Shown one piece after another: positions 26,138 to 38,900 of a stretch of DNA of 64,000 nt. Source of the stretch: Angiostrongylus vasorum (taxonomy: Eukaryota > Nematoda > Chromadorea > Rhabditida > Metastrongylidae). A program made the position numbers and the translations under genes. How positions within the stretch are numbered: position 1 is the stretch's first letter; the number at the start of each line of letters is the position of its first letter. Under the pieces are notes generated by a model that had not been told where the DNA came from, made no database searches, and saw only the letters and a program-made list of their open reading frames with translations. The stretch spans positions 1,302,001 through 1,366,000 of the forward strand of contig JADANN010000451.1 of NCBI GenBank assembly GCA_018806985.1. The letters are read 5' to 3'.

Positions 26138-26305
26138 CATGGTGTGATGGTGAGTGCGTTAGGCCCCGTAGAGGGTAATAGCGTGTGTGATCCCCACCGC
26201 AGACACCAGCGGTCCGAAGTTTTGTAAATATCCCAGAATGATTATGCTCATATCTCACATAATAGCCTGCCAATAAGAAAGAATAAGCGCTAAATAAAAA
26301 AATGA
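26138..26305 (+). repeat. SINE-D copy, opposite orientation
   Basis: ACTCGCATGGTGTGATGGTG, AGGGTAATAGCGTG, CCCCACCGCAGACACCAGCG and TTTTGTAAATATCCCAGAAT. Confidence 0.8.
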
Positions 26306-27059
26306 TGATAGTGAAAAATACTTCTATGGTGAAAACAATAAACACTCTAAGGTTAGAATGAAAATAAAAACTGTTGCTTCAGGTCAAAAGTGTTGTTCCC
26401 TATCTTAGTGTTTGTCATGCCAGCGGAACTGATTATGCAACCCTTGAGAACAATCATAATCACGTGAAAATGTTATTCGAACTTCTACTGCTAGAAGATT
26501 CTTTTCTGACCGTGAGCATTCACAGGAGGCTACATACAAAATGCAATTTCAAAATGTTTTTTGCTCAGTTAGGGAAAGATGAACCTCATAAACAGTATTT
26601 TTCTGGTTTTATCTAGTACTCCTAAAATGATTGTACTTAAGATTCATATTTTGTAGCGTTCGGAATATGCTTGGCATCAAAACTTTCTAGATGAACGGAA
26701 ATCACAAAATAACATCAAGGATTTATAATATTAGCAAAGTCTCACCGCCACTTTATTCCTACGTAAAGCCACTAACCATGTATCTCTTTAATGTCAGAAT
26801 CCCGAACTCGTGAGGTCATGAGGCACGTCGCCAAATGGCAGGTGGTTGAAGACCACAGAGCAAAAATGACCACGTATTCTCTCTAAGACGTAAATAGATC
26901 CTTATCGTTGTTCTGAGCATATGAGAGATATAACTTAATCTGGTTATTCTACTGCCTCGAATTAACCAGTGCATTCCGTATACTCGTAATAACATTCACA
27001 TATTTACATAGGTGTATGGCACGTATGCGGATTGTATCCTCTACTACGATTCCGCCAAA

Positions 27060-27330
27060 ACCCTTCAACTGAGTAGGAAGTTGCCAGGGTCGACTTTCTA
27101 TTAACCTCAGCATTGAAATATGAATGCGTCGTTTTCTTGTTCAGCAATCGCGAGGTTGTTAAACAGCATCCATTTACTTCCATAGAAAAACAATACAAAA
27201 CAACAGTAGCTGACGTTTCGGCAGTATCGCCTTCTTCAGAGCCGCTTTTTTTACGTGACTTCCAATGAGGAAGATTAGAACAGCTGATTATAGTCGCATA
27301 TGGTTAATGAGTGGAAAGTATTGTAGGAGG
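27060..27330 (-). repeat. Penelope-type terminal repeat with hammerhead-like motif
   Basis: It matches the repeat downstream of the GIY-YIG remnant at 32.4-32.6 kb, in the same order of blocks. No endonuclease or reverse transcriptase was seen adjacent, so this is a solo or truncated copy. A further fragment of the same tail lies at 62,540-62,620 (minus). Confidence 0.6.
27207..27243 (-). ncRNA. Hammerhead-ribozyme-like motif
   Basis: The minus strand reads GCT CTGAAGA A GGC GATACT GCC GAAAC GTC AGC. Stem I GCT/AGC, core CTGAAGA, stem II GGC/GCC, GAAA and a GTC cleavage triplet are all present, in hammerhead order. Stem III would be only the palindrome ACGT, which fits the minimal, dimer-type hammerheads known from Penelope-like terminal repeats. 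One extra A between core and stem II departs from the consensus. Activity is inference. Confidence 0.5.
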
Positions 27331-27711
27331 AAATTTGGAGTTGCATACAACCAAGAGGCTACAAATGTGCATGTCTAACCACAAAAACAGGGGCACGGTG
27401 TGCGCCTTTTGCTGACGCTCTCGCAAAAAAAACAGGTAGAGCGTCTCATATGGATAGAGTGACACTATTCGTGTAGTCTAATGAGAAGAACCCACAGGCT
27501 AACTCTGACGTGCGACGGACACGAATGAAGACATTCATTACTGGTGACTGATCAAGTTAGACAGTGATCGATGCAATCACAGGTGGCGCAGGTACTATTT
27601 ATCAACTACTAGCCTCTGAAAAAAAAACGAAGAGCAGGTTACTCATTCATTATCTGAGTGATTTCCCGAGATTATGGAGAGAGAGGATAGTTATAATGAC
27701 AATTTTAACCT

Positions 27712-28095
27712 TTTTACTTACTGCCTACTCTTTTTTGATGGCAGGGGTTATTGCGAAATATAACTTCAACGAAGCTGAGATATTTGCAAAACTCTGGATC
27801 GCAGGTGCCTATGGTGGAGAACGATCGCGCTATTGTCCTTTCCGGGGAGTAACGCCTTCACCACCACACCATGCGGTCCTTCAATTCAATCAAACTAGAT
27901 CATTCCCGTCGACGGGTAATTGCTGATGGCAAAAAGATCGATAGAACTAGCTGAGAGACAGGCGAAACGAAGGACCCGCATGGTGTGGTGGTGAAGGCGT
28001 TACTCCCCGGAAAGGACAATAGCGCGATCGTTCCCCACCATAGGCACCTGCGGTCCAGAGTTTTGCAAATATCTCAGCTTCGTTGAAGAGAGGAT
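27712..28095. repeat. SINE-D inverted pair (foldback)
   Basis: A copy reading CTGCCTACTC to CACCATGCGGTCCTTC (27715-27885) is followed by a spacer with GATCGATAGAACTAGCTGAG and an inverted copy (27930-28095). The two arms match closely, including GTGCCTATGGTGGAGAACGA, so the unit can fold into a long hairpin. Confidence 0.9.
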
Positions 28096-28959
28096 AGTAT
28101 TAAATGTTAACTTCAAGAAAGGATTCCGTATGCAGAAAAAAGCCGATAAAGGGGGAAAGAACGAGTTTGGGACACAACTATGTACCCACGATGAAAAAAC
28201 TGAAGTAAAACCAGAAGAGATGTAAGTACGGAGTTAGATTCTATTGAAAATCACTGTATCATTACCACCATCGCCATTGTGTTTGGTAATCACCAATTGG
28301 TCACTACCAGACCTAATACTTAAGGAAGAAAGCGAAGCATTCATGAAAATTTTGACTCTATGGTTTACTAGCTGGTTTTGATTGAGTGTTCCTTTACTAC
28401 ATCGAAACCAACGAAAGAAATGCTCGTCTGAATCAGTCATCGTTATTTACCTTATCTCTCTTCCTTCTACTATAAAGTATCTATTTTCTCGAAATTGTTC
28501 ACAATGTTGTTGTAGGCACTTTAATTCAGAGATCGCGCTTGAGGTGGACAGTGTTTAACCCACCGACCTTTGGTTTCCATCTGAGCAACGATCGTTACTC
28601 GACATGGGCAGTTCCGGCTCCTTAAATTGTACAACAACAATATCAACGAGACTTGAAGCTAAATAAGACGATTAAACCAATCGATGTTGGAAGGAGGGAT
28701 TGAGATGGAGGGAGTGTAGACCAGAACATCTCTGGAGTGACGCCATTTCTGTCGGAGCGGAATTTGTCATTCGAAAATGAAATACAATGACCGAATACGA
28801 ATCCAGAATATACCATGAATATATTACACTTATTTTTTGTAAAACTCAAAACTCAAGGCCGAAATTAAACGGCACCGGATAACTGAGCATTAGAAGACAG
28901 GTGATTGCTATCGTGAACAATCCGTGAATGACGACGACGTAATACTTAGCTATAATTAT

Positions 28960-29160
28960 CTTAACCACTAATTCAAACCTGGGCGTAGGTAGTACAATGA
29001 CAGTGATGCAGTTCACTATGCATAAGGCCACGTTTCGGTGCCGCAACAGGCTGATCGCACCCAGAATCAGGAAATTGGTACCAAACTTGTCTGTGGAGCA
29101 CCTTCCAATCCACAAACGATGGTAACTGCTTGTGATGAAGACCTCAGAATGTCTGCCACA
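28960..29160 (+). repeat. Possible SINE-B/SINE-A relic
   Basis: GTACAATGACAGTGATGCAG looks like a head and GAAATTGGTACCAAACTTGT like the shared body; the rest has no match I can see. Confidence 0.4.
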
Positions 29161-29529
29161 GCTATCCCAGGATTTCGAAGAGAATCAATTAGACCAGAAT
29201 TGAACGCAATTCCAAGAGCAAATATACTCAATTTCCATCTACATGGCGCTTTTCTGGTTAGACAGTTATCATTTGATTCCACAGATACCTACAAGGACAT
29301 TCTCAGGTCATCACTATAAGCAACCGCCGGCATTGGCGAGGCCGAATTCTCTATTGGCATAATAGGATATCACCTGTGAACATTGCTAACTTGCACTTGC
29401 AAGAAACACGTCTGTAGACCTTTTTGGATATATCTGTCAAATTCGTTTTGATTTTTTAAAGATTCACTTTAACGTTCTTCTCGTCTAGCATCCATATTCT
29501 CTCTACCTATGGGATCGGCACCACTTAGA

Positions 29530-29578
29530 TAAAAAAAAGGATAAAGCTCTCAGCATTAATCAATCCTCTTCAATTTTC
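29530..29578 (-). repeat. SINE-A tail fragment
   Basis: Only the 3' end is present: GGATAAAGCTCTCAGCATTA then ATCAATCCTC, matching minus-strand SINE-A tails at 45.08 and 62.2 kb. Confidence 0.6.
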
Positions 29579-30111
29579 GGGATTAGCGATTTGGACGGAG
29601 GTACAAAGGTGGCTCACGCTGCATGTTGTCTTCTACTGAGTTATTTCCTATGTCCGCCTCCGTTTAATTTGGTCATACACATTGTTTTCGGTTCTCTTGA
29701 ATGCCTCCTCGTAGGCAACATACATTAAGGCATGGATAGGTGCTATTCCCAGCAGACCGTTGTGAACCTCGAGGGTTCTTATGTGTGGCCCATGTAGTTA
29801 GGTCTCTTGGTTAAATACAGTCATGCTTCATCTTGGTTAAACGAGATGCATTCTTAACGCGAGACAACTGCCGCTTAGGTGACTGATGCAACCACTGTCA
29901 TCTCAGGTGAAGGGCTTATCGCTTAGTGGTGGCATTGACTTTGTTGCGCAACCATCCTTTCCCCATTTAGTCGATTCTCAGGAAATTCCGCCTCCCACTT
30001 TTTAATTCTAAGATTTTCACTTCCATGTAAAAGTAAATCAGAAATATCAGCAGCTAGTCGCAAAAATCGGCACCTGATGAAACATAACTCGGTACATTCT
30101 AATTTTTTTTC

Positions 30112-30402
30112 TTGGTTCTCGAGGAACTCATTTGTAACGAGAAGTACAGATTTGGTGTGGACGACGTTCATGAATGCATAGGAACTACAAACGAACAGAA
30201 TCGAAAAAAACTGGGTAAGGAAATAATGAGCGAAATGGAGGAGAAGAGACCATTTCTTGCGGGACTACTCTCTATAGTTCATTTCTTGCACGAGAATCCG
30301 TTATTCAAGGAACATCGTCATCGTTGGAGACAGGAGCTACCAAATGCTACGTCTCATGGGGAAGTCGCCCACATCATCGCCAATAAAAGGCAGTCTGTTT
30401 GA
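30112..30402 (+). CDS. Unassigned open frame with coding-like composition
   Basis: A 96-codon frame with charged, Glu/Lys-rich text (NRKKLGKEIMSEMEEKR) is followed in another frame from 30344 by a second basic open stretch of 66 codons. Both end without obvious donors. It could be part of an unrecognised gene or of a retroelement. I recognise no domain. Confidence 0.2.
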   Translation: MVLEELICNEKYRFGVDDVHECIGTTNEQNRKKLGKEIMSEMEEKRPFLAGLLSIVHFLHENPLFKEHRHRWRQELPNATSHGEVAHIIANKRQSV

Positions 30403-31286
30403 AGCTGGTGCCGTTCCATATTTTTGCGCTGTAGCCAATCCCACCCCTCTCCGTTCGAAATTGCCTTTAAAAAGGAAATTTAAAAGAAATTCAATTACTG
30501 TAGAAAATAGAGAAACAAGTCCTAAAGCGATCCCTCTTCGTTGAGGTTTTCTCCAGTAACAACTGATGCGCAAACGAGAATTTGACGGAAGAATATGAGA
30601 AGCCAGAAAAAGTTCCCCCAAACCTACTACGAGGATGCTTTTTCAAAATTCGCGCACAAGCTCTAAACAAATATCGAATAACATCAAAGAGCTGCTGAAA
30701 AGAAGAAAAAAATGCAAAGAAAGGTCCTTAACTTCATAGCGAATACAACAGCACACTTTCTGCTACGTTCGAAGAACAGAAGCGGACTCTGATTTCCCGC
30801 CATGGGATAAGATCGGTGAGAGTGGGGTTCTATGCAGATCTTCAGCTATCCATTATACATTACCGGGTCCTACTATACGTACTAGAAGTACTAGAACAAT
30901 AACATATGTATATATGTGAAATGTAGTAAAATGAGAAACCGTTCAATGCTGGCCAAACCCATAGAGATAAACCGTGTACTGAACCCCACTAACCATAGTA
31001 GAGGCGATTGAACTCATACCTTCTCTATACAATGACTAGCCGGTGCCTACCGATGTAACCATCCACTGTTTATCTTCCCACCAACGGGTAGCGTAGTAGT
31101 AGTAATGCTATTCAATATGCCCAGCTTTCAGATAGGAACTATCGACTCGACCAGCATTCATTGGCATTCACTGACATTCATAAATAAAATCAAACAATGT
31201 CAATCAGATGTCGAATGCACACGCGAAAGCAGGTAGCGGCGGGAATGTTGAAAATAGCATTTGTGAAGACAGGTCACGTAAGGAAC

Positions 31287-31290
<4 letters not shown>

Positions 31291-31342
<52 letters not shown>
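31291..31342. repeat. (TA)n microsatellite
   Basis: About 52 bp of pure TA in unassigned DNA; the open frames over it are artefacts. Confidence 0.95.
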
Positions 31343-31346
<4 letters not shown>

Positions 31347-32369
31347 ACAGATGCAATTTATGTTCAGATCGAGTGTTCTTGATGTGACAACTCCAAGATA
31401 TGACAAAAGCCTGCGGTCTTATTGAATAGTTTGACCTTACCTCTTTTAGTATCGACGATAGCCATCGATTCGTCCGATTGTAATCAACGACAATTTGCGG
31501 TTATTCTCGGTGTTTGAGAAAGATCGAGAAAATACCCATTAGGCAATATTGAAGTATGCTATCCGTTCACACCAGCTTGGAGTCTTACTTCTTATTGAAA
31601 GTTTTTCTCGTCAGACTTCGGAGTACAAACAGATTAAAAATCCGATATAGGCGATAGTCCCAGCCTCCCTTCATTATTCTTAAAGAAGCTTGATCGTGTT
31701 CAATGGAAGGGATGTGTGTTGGATAATACTATTCCTTCTAAAATAGTTCGCGTCAGCGTTAGATGCGCATTTGTGAAGATCATCCTCCTATAGACTAAGA
31801 TTAATCATGCCTGTTCACTTTTTTTTCCCGGATTAATCGCCGCATCTCAAGGAACTTTCAAGACGACATTCAAAACTACTACGATGAACGACTATAAGGA
31901 AGATCTTAAGTAATAAATCAAGTCCATAACGAGTTTACTCACTTCCATATTTATACTCAGATACCTAGATGGCCAGTCTTCAAATGTAGTGCGACTCCCA
32001 GTACTTTTATTCGTTCTGTCTTCTAGCATTCGCCATGCATAGAAATCGACGAGTTCATATGTGGACCCGGTTGCAATTTGACGAACCATAGACTTCTCCC
32101 CCTCACCGTCATACTGAATACTGGTCCAGTATAATTTTCTCTAGAAACTCTTGAAAACCGCGCTAGGGAGTTTCCAGCTTGTCACCACAGGTATTTGCCA
32201 ATCTTTGTAAATCAGAGGGAAGTTTACTGACCTGTGACACGGATTCTTCCAGAGAAACACTGATTTTCGTGGCTGCAGCCAATCCTGCGCATATTCATTC
32301 CATCGACCGCTTGTAGACTATGTAACAAGGTGAATCTCACATAAATAAGCTGTTTAGTTCCCACGATCG

Positions 32370-32600
32370 ACTTTCTACTAACCTCGGCATTGATCAAATA
32401 ATTCTCTATATTCTTGTTGAGCAAGCAGGAGATATTTTTTTCGACAGTACCATCTTTTTTCAGAGCTCGGAAGACTATACTGATATGCAATTTATTATGC
32501 CAAACGCTTTAATAGCATAAACAGAAAGATGAAAACCTGAATGGTAATCATATGACCAGAAGCTTCTCGAAAAACCCACAGCTTGAACAGCTGCTTAGAA
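32370..32600 (-). repeat. Penelope-type terminal repeat segment (3' of the GIY-YIG remnant)
   Basis: It shares blocks with 27,060-27,330 on the same strand: CACTCATCAACCATACGCG near the 5' end, CTCTGAA...GATGGTACTGTCGAAA in the middle, and AACAAGAA...GAGGTTAGTAGAAAGTCGA at the 3' end. The position just after a GIY-YIG domain fits the terminal repeat (pLTR) of a Penelope-like element. The hammerhead-like core at about 32,430-32,470 is damaged. Confidence 0.6.
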
Positions 32601-33062
32601 TCGCGTATGGTTGATGAGTGTACCACACCACATCAAAAGTGGATCCGAAGATACGCGGCTAGATTACGTGTAACCGCTGGGTATTCCTTCTTGCTATTTA
32701 TTCCAAGGTTTTTAGCATTTATCCAAAAAGCCTCAAGAAGTCTGCGCGCTGTCGTTTGGTTTCCTATGCGAGGATAGTGACTTCTATATCAAATTCGTCT
32801 CCGGGATGCTTCTGTATCCTTTGCGTCCCTAGTGGGGTTCCTTGCCTTGTTTTTCGTTTGCCATCTAGATGTTCTTTTTATACGGATACATAATGTTTTG
32901 CCCATTTCGCCAAAGTATTCATCTCGGCAAGCATTACAAGAGGTCAGGCATACCATACCTGAATTCATGCAATCACAGTCCCTGCAAATTACCCAGTTCT
33001 CTGTTCCACACAGACGGTCACACAGGCGGTTACGAACTAATTGACGACGAACAGGATTCTTA
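32600..33062 (-). pseudogene. Penelope-like element: GIY-YIG endonuclease remnant
   Basis: The minus-strand translation starts with LVRNRLCDRLCGTENW, then a Cys cluster (CRDCDCMNSG), then CNACRDEYFGEMGKTLCIRI. The last matches the CxxC..YIGETGR-type GIY-YIG motif of Penelope-like elements, with the Ile of YIG changed to Phe. A +1 frame continues with EHLDGKRK and HPGDEFDIEVTILA. The original frame then resumes with LLEAFWINAKN. At least two frameshifts and two stops make it inactive. The matching reverse transcriptase was not found upstream (33-36 kb). Downstream on the same strand is a terminal-repeat-like segment with a hammerhead-like motif. Confidence 0.8.
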
Positions 33063-33069
33063 TACTACT

Positions 33070-35970
33070 CCTTCTTACCAATTTTGTGTGTGGGAAAGTG
33101 TGATGAGATCATAAGAACAGATAAGACACTCGTTTTGCGGAAGAAAGGACTACAGAAGCTTAAGGCCTCTTTCAAAATGTCTATTATCGCTTAACGATAA
33201 AAAATGTGAACGTCTAGTTAGTTTAGAGACTTTCTATAGTTACTAATCGATGCCACGAGTTCCCTGGTTTGCGCGGAAATCTAGGAGCGCTGGTTTAAAG
33301 AAATATTCAGCGAGTGTCTTGCTAATAAAATGTTTAACAAGCCTCTAAAGTCTTAAAGATCTTAGATGTAACTCTTGTTCCACGCTCATTACAGCATTAT
33401 CACGGTCGTTATACTTTTTGTTTATTTCTGCTACTACTTAATTACTATTTTCGTTAACATTATTATTATCATAACTGGCAAGTCGTCATTGTTAGAGTAA
33501 TAGTACTAGTACTCTTCATTTGAGAGACTTCAAGCTGTTTCGTCGGCGGGCCATATGGCGTGCGCGAGACATGAGTTTACCACGTTGCCCAACATGAAAA
33601 AAAGGAGACAAATTATTAGAACTCATATGCATATTGTTTAATGTCTACGAAAGAAGAATTAGTCAGCACACCTTACCACAGCGTAGTACCTATAACCAAG
33701 AGGTTTTATCCAGATCTCGTCTATACACAACACTTTTTGTCGTACCGTAATACCCTCGTCAGAACGAAGCAATCTTAGATTCTTAGTGGATTCTTTAATT
33801 CTTGCAAGTAAGCAGTACCAGTTGTGATAGAATCTGTTTAGAATTGCACTGTGACATGTAAGCGGAATATCATTCGATCTTTTCTGAGGAAAGATTCTTT
33901 AATTTTAAAATGCCATAGGAACATCATGACATAATGGGGATAGCATGGTACAGCTCAATAGCAGACCTTTCGCAGAACTCACCATAAGGATCCCTAAAAA
34001 TAGATTCCTTGCAAATAAGATGGATTTCTTGCGGTTTTCTATTCCGTTCTTCTGTACTCCTATTAAAGTTCTTCGGCAATGATTTGTAGAAAAGGGCTGC
34101 GCGATATGGATTTAGAAACTTGCACATCTTCATAATCTCAGCTTAGTTGGGACTGACCGAGTTTTGGTTACTGCTGTCAGAAGCAGAAGAGTATGACTTT
34201 CTCCGGTGCTAGAGGACCAGAAAAAGAATGATTTGATAAGAATGCATAAATTATTTAATGGACGACAAAACATGAGAACATGAGATGGATGGGCGCGGGG
34301 AGTTAAAATAAAACTGTAGATAACTATTGATAGGATGTGCGAGGATGACGTCTTGTGACGTTTCCAATATCTTATACTACTGCCTTTCTATTGAGGCAGT
34401 TAGATGATGCATCCATCATTTGATCATCGGTAGCGAAAAGCTTCGAAGCACGTGTGAAACCGGTTCCCACGCTGACGTCTTTGTTCGGAACTGCCATGCC
34501 CGATTCTCAACAAATCTCAGCGTTATTCGAAATCCTCATTGCAATTTATGCGGGACTAGTATTTGACCCTTCGCTTTCAAAGAAAGTTCTAAACCATTGT
34601 GTTCATTTTTTAACACTATCTGAAACCATAGACATTACTCAACACTTCAATTTTAATATCTGCGTTTCCATTTCCATTTCTGTTTAATTTAAGTGTTCAA
34701 ATGAAAATCCGCTAAAGGCAAATCCGATTCTTTCTTGTAAACATGAATTCTGCACGGGATTTTCTACTTATGAATTCATACTTGAACACGAAGAAGTGGG
34801 AACCACCGGTAAAACTGACGTTGTCAATGGACACGAAACCATTAATGAACAATCTCGAGATTTGAAATACAACCGCAATGACGCTGAGATATAAGTAAGA
34901 CTCCGAATCTCGGATGAGCTTCGAAGCCTTGACTACTTTTTCCGGGAACTTAGGTGTTATACACTGCACTATCGATGCTCCTGCTTTGCCCTTCTCTTGA
35001 CCAGTTTTGATCCCTAACGGTGTTACCAGCAACCATCCCTAAACGAGAACGATGTGGGAGCAGTTTGAAATACATGGATACATTCGTTGAAGTAGATACA
35101 CAAGCCATGGATCAATACCCAATGGAAAGCTAGACGTAAGTAGACCAAGTTCTAGAAGACGTCAACCGAACTGGGCGATCCAGAAACTCGACAATTATTT
35201 GCTGCATGAACTGATCGAAACCACCACAAAAATATCACCACAATGACATATGTTCTACACTTCTTCCTCTCAACCACTCCGTGCCAGATTTTCATTTCAG
35301 AATTATGACGTCCTTTCAATGCAACGTAACAGATGGGGTCTCCATCAATTTCTTGCAATTGGCGAAAGCATCCACTTATAACAGCTGGATTACCAGACGA
35401 ATAACATCCATGTTCAATTCACGACTAAATGGTTAATGGCCGAGACGAAGTCCACAAAAAATTCACCAACATCATCCGGTTGGGTAAATCCGCCAGCGTA
35501 GGAAGGAATCAGATACCGTCTATATGCAGTTGCAATTCTTTACACTACACCAGATCCACTATCGGGATAAACTCTGGCATATCACATATCATATAATGTC
35601 ATTTTGGCAGTAGTAGCCTAATTCAACACTAATGAAAAAGGTTCACAGAACGTCCCAAGATAACACATAACTTCTTAATTCACCATACACAACTTTAAAC
35701 ATTTGCAACAGTAAAATACATCAGTTGAACATCACCTACTCTGCTGAACTCATAATCAACGCTGAGTTCGTATAATAATTGCCAACAAAAACTTCAAGGT
35801 GTCAGGAATCAATCAGACATCCATCTTAGTTTCGCTCATTAATTAGTCAGATATGAATAATTTTAACGGAAAAAACTTACAGTCATAATCAAACAACAAC
35901 AACAAAAACAAAGACAGGAATGAAAACAACAAATCCAATGGGCAGGCCGGAACAAAAAAATGTATCCAAA
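33070..35970. other. Unassigned DNA
   Basis: This is where the reverse-transcriptase part of the Penelope-like element would be expected (upstream on the minus strand); I could not see it. Short frames only. Confidence 0.35.
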
Positions 35971-35973
35971 TTT

Positions 35974-38900
35974 CTAACTTTTTCCGAGTTCCTCAACCAG
36001 TAACACCGCACCTCGAAAAGTGTATTCCTTCAATTGCTTCATGTTCATAGCCTGTTTTATTTTCTCTCGGACCACATTTGATCCACAATGCAGCATTTTT
36101 AGTAATACATGACAACCTTTGTTACAAGCTATCCACGAACCCAGATCCTCCTTAGTCAGATTATTCACAATTGCAACGGAAAGACGCTGGTCCTCTGGCA
36201 AGAACTTATCGCACCTAATACGAACAAAGGATAAGTCCATAACGTTGATTAATATCATTGGTACGCATCAACACACACTTTTAAATTCGCAGTTCTTCCT
36301 AGGGAGTTAAATCTGTTTGACTTGAACAATGTCTACATGAGATCCGACGAAAAAAAATCAACGTTTTAATTTTCCTAGAGCAGTGAGGAACCAAATTACT
36401 GAGAAGGAGCTTAAATGGATGATAGTTAGAGAACTGTAAGCCTTCTGCGCGAAGGGCGCACGTGGCGCAGTGGTCAGAGGCACCCTGTAATACACATGGG
36501 ATCGATCCCCGCGTCCACGGCTCACCAAGCCTTCCATCCCTCCGGGGTCGGTAAAGTGGTACCAGACTTGTCTGAAAGGACAGCAGCACTGGTTCATTAC
36601 ATCGGTAGGCCACTGCGAGTAATTGAAAAGGCCAGAAACGCGTTCAATCACCTCCAAGGATGTTTAATGAAGTCTAATGCATGGCGCATCCCCCCACGAA
36701 TTGACCAACCCCGAGAGCATTATCCTTTCAATTAAGCCTTGTGCGCACGAAGGCTACCCAATTTCACCTTGCTACAAATGATTGTGTTTAACATACCTTA
36801 GTAAAGCCATTAAAACAAAATGACCAGCAGGGTGCTCTATAAGATGAAGGCGTTGATTATCCATTGGAATGAACTCCTGAACATTTAAATTTTCGCAGAA
36901 GTAAGACGTCTAAAAGCCCATATTACGAGAAAAACCTGTTTCGCTATTTCAACAAGAGCTTCGTTACATTTCTTACGCATCTCGACCGGTACTTGCCTGT
37001 CGAATAAGTCATAAGTACCTAAAAAGCGTCCCATTCAAGACTAAAGTGGAAAAACATTACAAAGAAACTTACTAAAAAAAGTCTATATAGCTCACTTGTG
37101 CTCTCCAAACAAGCAGCGATAAATTTCGACCTATTACTCTCAAAAATCAGATATTCCATATTTGCAGAAAGATAAGTGTATAGTGGATCACATATTTTCC
37201 CATATAGCTCCGTATAACGGTCCTTTTTTTCTTTCTTACTGAAGGGATTTAGATCGCCCTGGAAAATACATAATGAATGAAAAGTAGAAAAACCGAAAAA
37301 AGTTATGAAAAAAGAAGAATGCCAGGAACAAATTGCAGGAAGCTAAACTTCATTACAACGATCAATTCCACCGAAATACGCGTCTGCTTCTATATCTGCT
37401 TTCAAAGATGATTTCAGTACTGAAAACACATATGGCTTATAGAATTGCAGTGAGGCAACCGAAAGATAATCAGAGACTTTACACTTTCAATGAACAGCGT
37501 GTTACTAGCTCTTTCACGACCGCTGCAAATTTCGCTTGGCAGTTCCACCAGACCGATTGTCACTGGGTCCCGAACGGAACGCGCACTGAGATCAAAATGT
37601 GCTGTCTGTGAGTCCTGTTCAAAAACAGGACACAATGGTTTCTTGAGGTTACTCCGGAATGTGCAAATTGGTATCCGACTTGGCTAGGAGGATAGCGTCA
37701 CTGGCTCGATGCATCGGAATGGCACCGCATGTCATTGTATAGGCCAGATATGCAATCCCAGCACGTTTACGGCAACCCTTATCAATACGAAAAGAACTCA
37801 TTAGCTACACAACCTAACAGCTATCCTACAACGACATTGCCTCAGGTGTAAAAAAGAGGAATCCTACACAGCGATATCAAACACCTGACATTTGAATGGC
37901 TCATCATCACTGATTGTGCGTTCCCCAGCATCTTCATCGTTCTGAGATTTGCAGGTTAAGGTCCATTGTGGTTCCATGGAGTCCCAAGGTCAGCCTAGCC
38001 AAAGTCTGCCCCATGTCGTCAGCACCACAGGCAGTCGCAGCCGTTGTGGATCAGAATGAGATTCGCCGCCGTGCGACTAGTTTGGTGTCAGGACGGTGGT
38101 GGATCCTGGTACTGGTTTACTCAAAGCTGGGCTTCTTGATGGAAACGCCGGACTCCTTCTCAGCATTGGCGACCCTGGCAGGGGATGAACCCTCTGCTAT
38201 AAATTGCAGTCCGACACCCAGGAACACCCCCCAGCCACGATGAGGTGGTAAACCGATGGGAGGTCAGAGCGATATCACCCCACAAACTTATTAACAGCCG
38301 TTCTGGAGAAATTCGTATTGAAAGCTAGGCAACAGAGGTGTAAAAGTCGATGGCATAGAATTATACCCTTCGTTTTGTTATTGCTACGGTTTCCAGTTTT
38401 GGCAAAGATCTATACATTCTAATGGTTTTTAGCCCAAATAAAAAAATGAGATATGCTCATTCCTCCCAGCGGTTTAACGCCTCATCATGGCTGGGCGGTG
38501 TTCCTGGGTGCCGAGCTGCGATGTATGGCGGGGGGATTCATTCTCTTCCCCCAACCCCGCCAGGGTCTTCCACAGCGTTTCCATCAGAAAGCCCAGCTAA
38601 GAATAAAGCAATACCAGGATCTACAACCGTCCTGTTATCAAACTAGTCGCATGCTGGCAAATGTCCCTTTGATCCACACAGGCTGCGACTGCCTGTGGTG
38701 GTGACGACCTCGGGCAGACTTTGGCCAGGTTGTCCTTGAGACTGCAGGGAACCACTATGGCTAAACTAGCGAATCTCAGGACAAGGAAATTATGCTGGAG
38801 CCCCCACAACCAGTGAAGACGGGCCATCCAAGTATCCAAGTAAGTGAGATATGCTGATTTGACGTTTAAAGTTGCCACACCGCATGAATGAAAATCAGTT

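Larger units (their letters stand above)
28100..31285. other. Mostly unassigned DNA
   Basis: Apart from the SINE relics and the open frame at 30,112, nothing was recognised. Confidence 0.35.

Noticed and set aside
34712..35032. 106-codon minus-strand frame as an exon
   Set aside because: No recognised motif, splice partner or similarity; composition is compatible with chance.
36299..36735. Open frames around 36.3-36.7 kb and similar ones at 45.1, 47.4, 55.5 and 62.3 kb (LLSSQTSLVPI-like text)
   Set aside because: They recur wherever SINE-A occurs and are shadows of that repeat.
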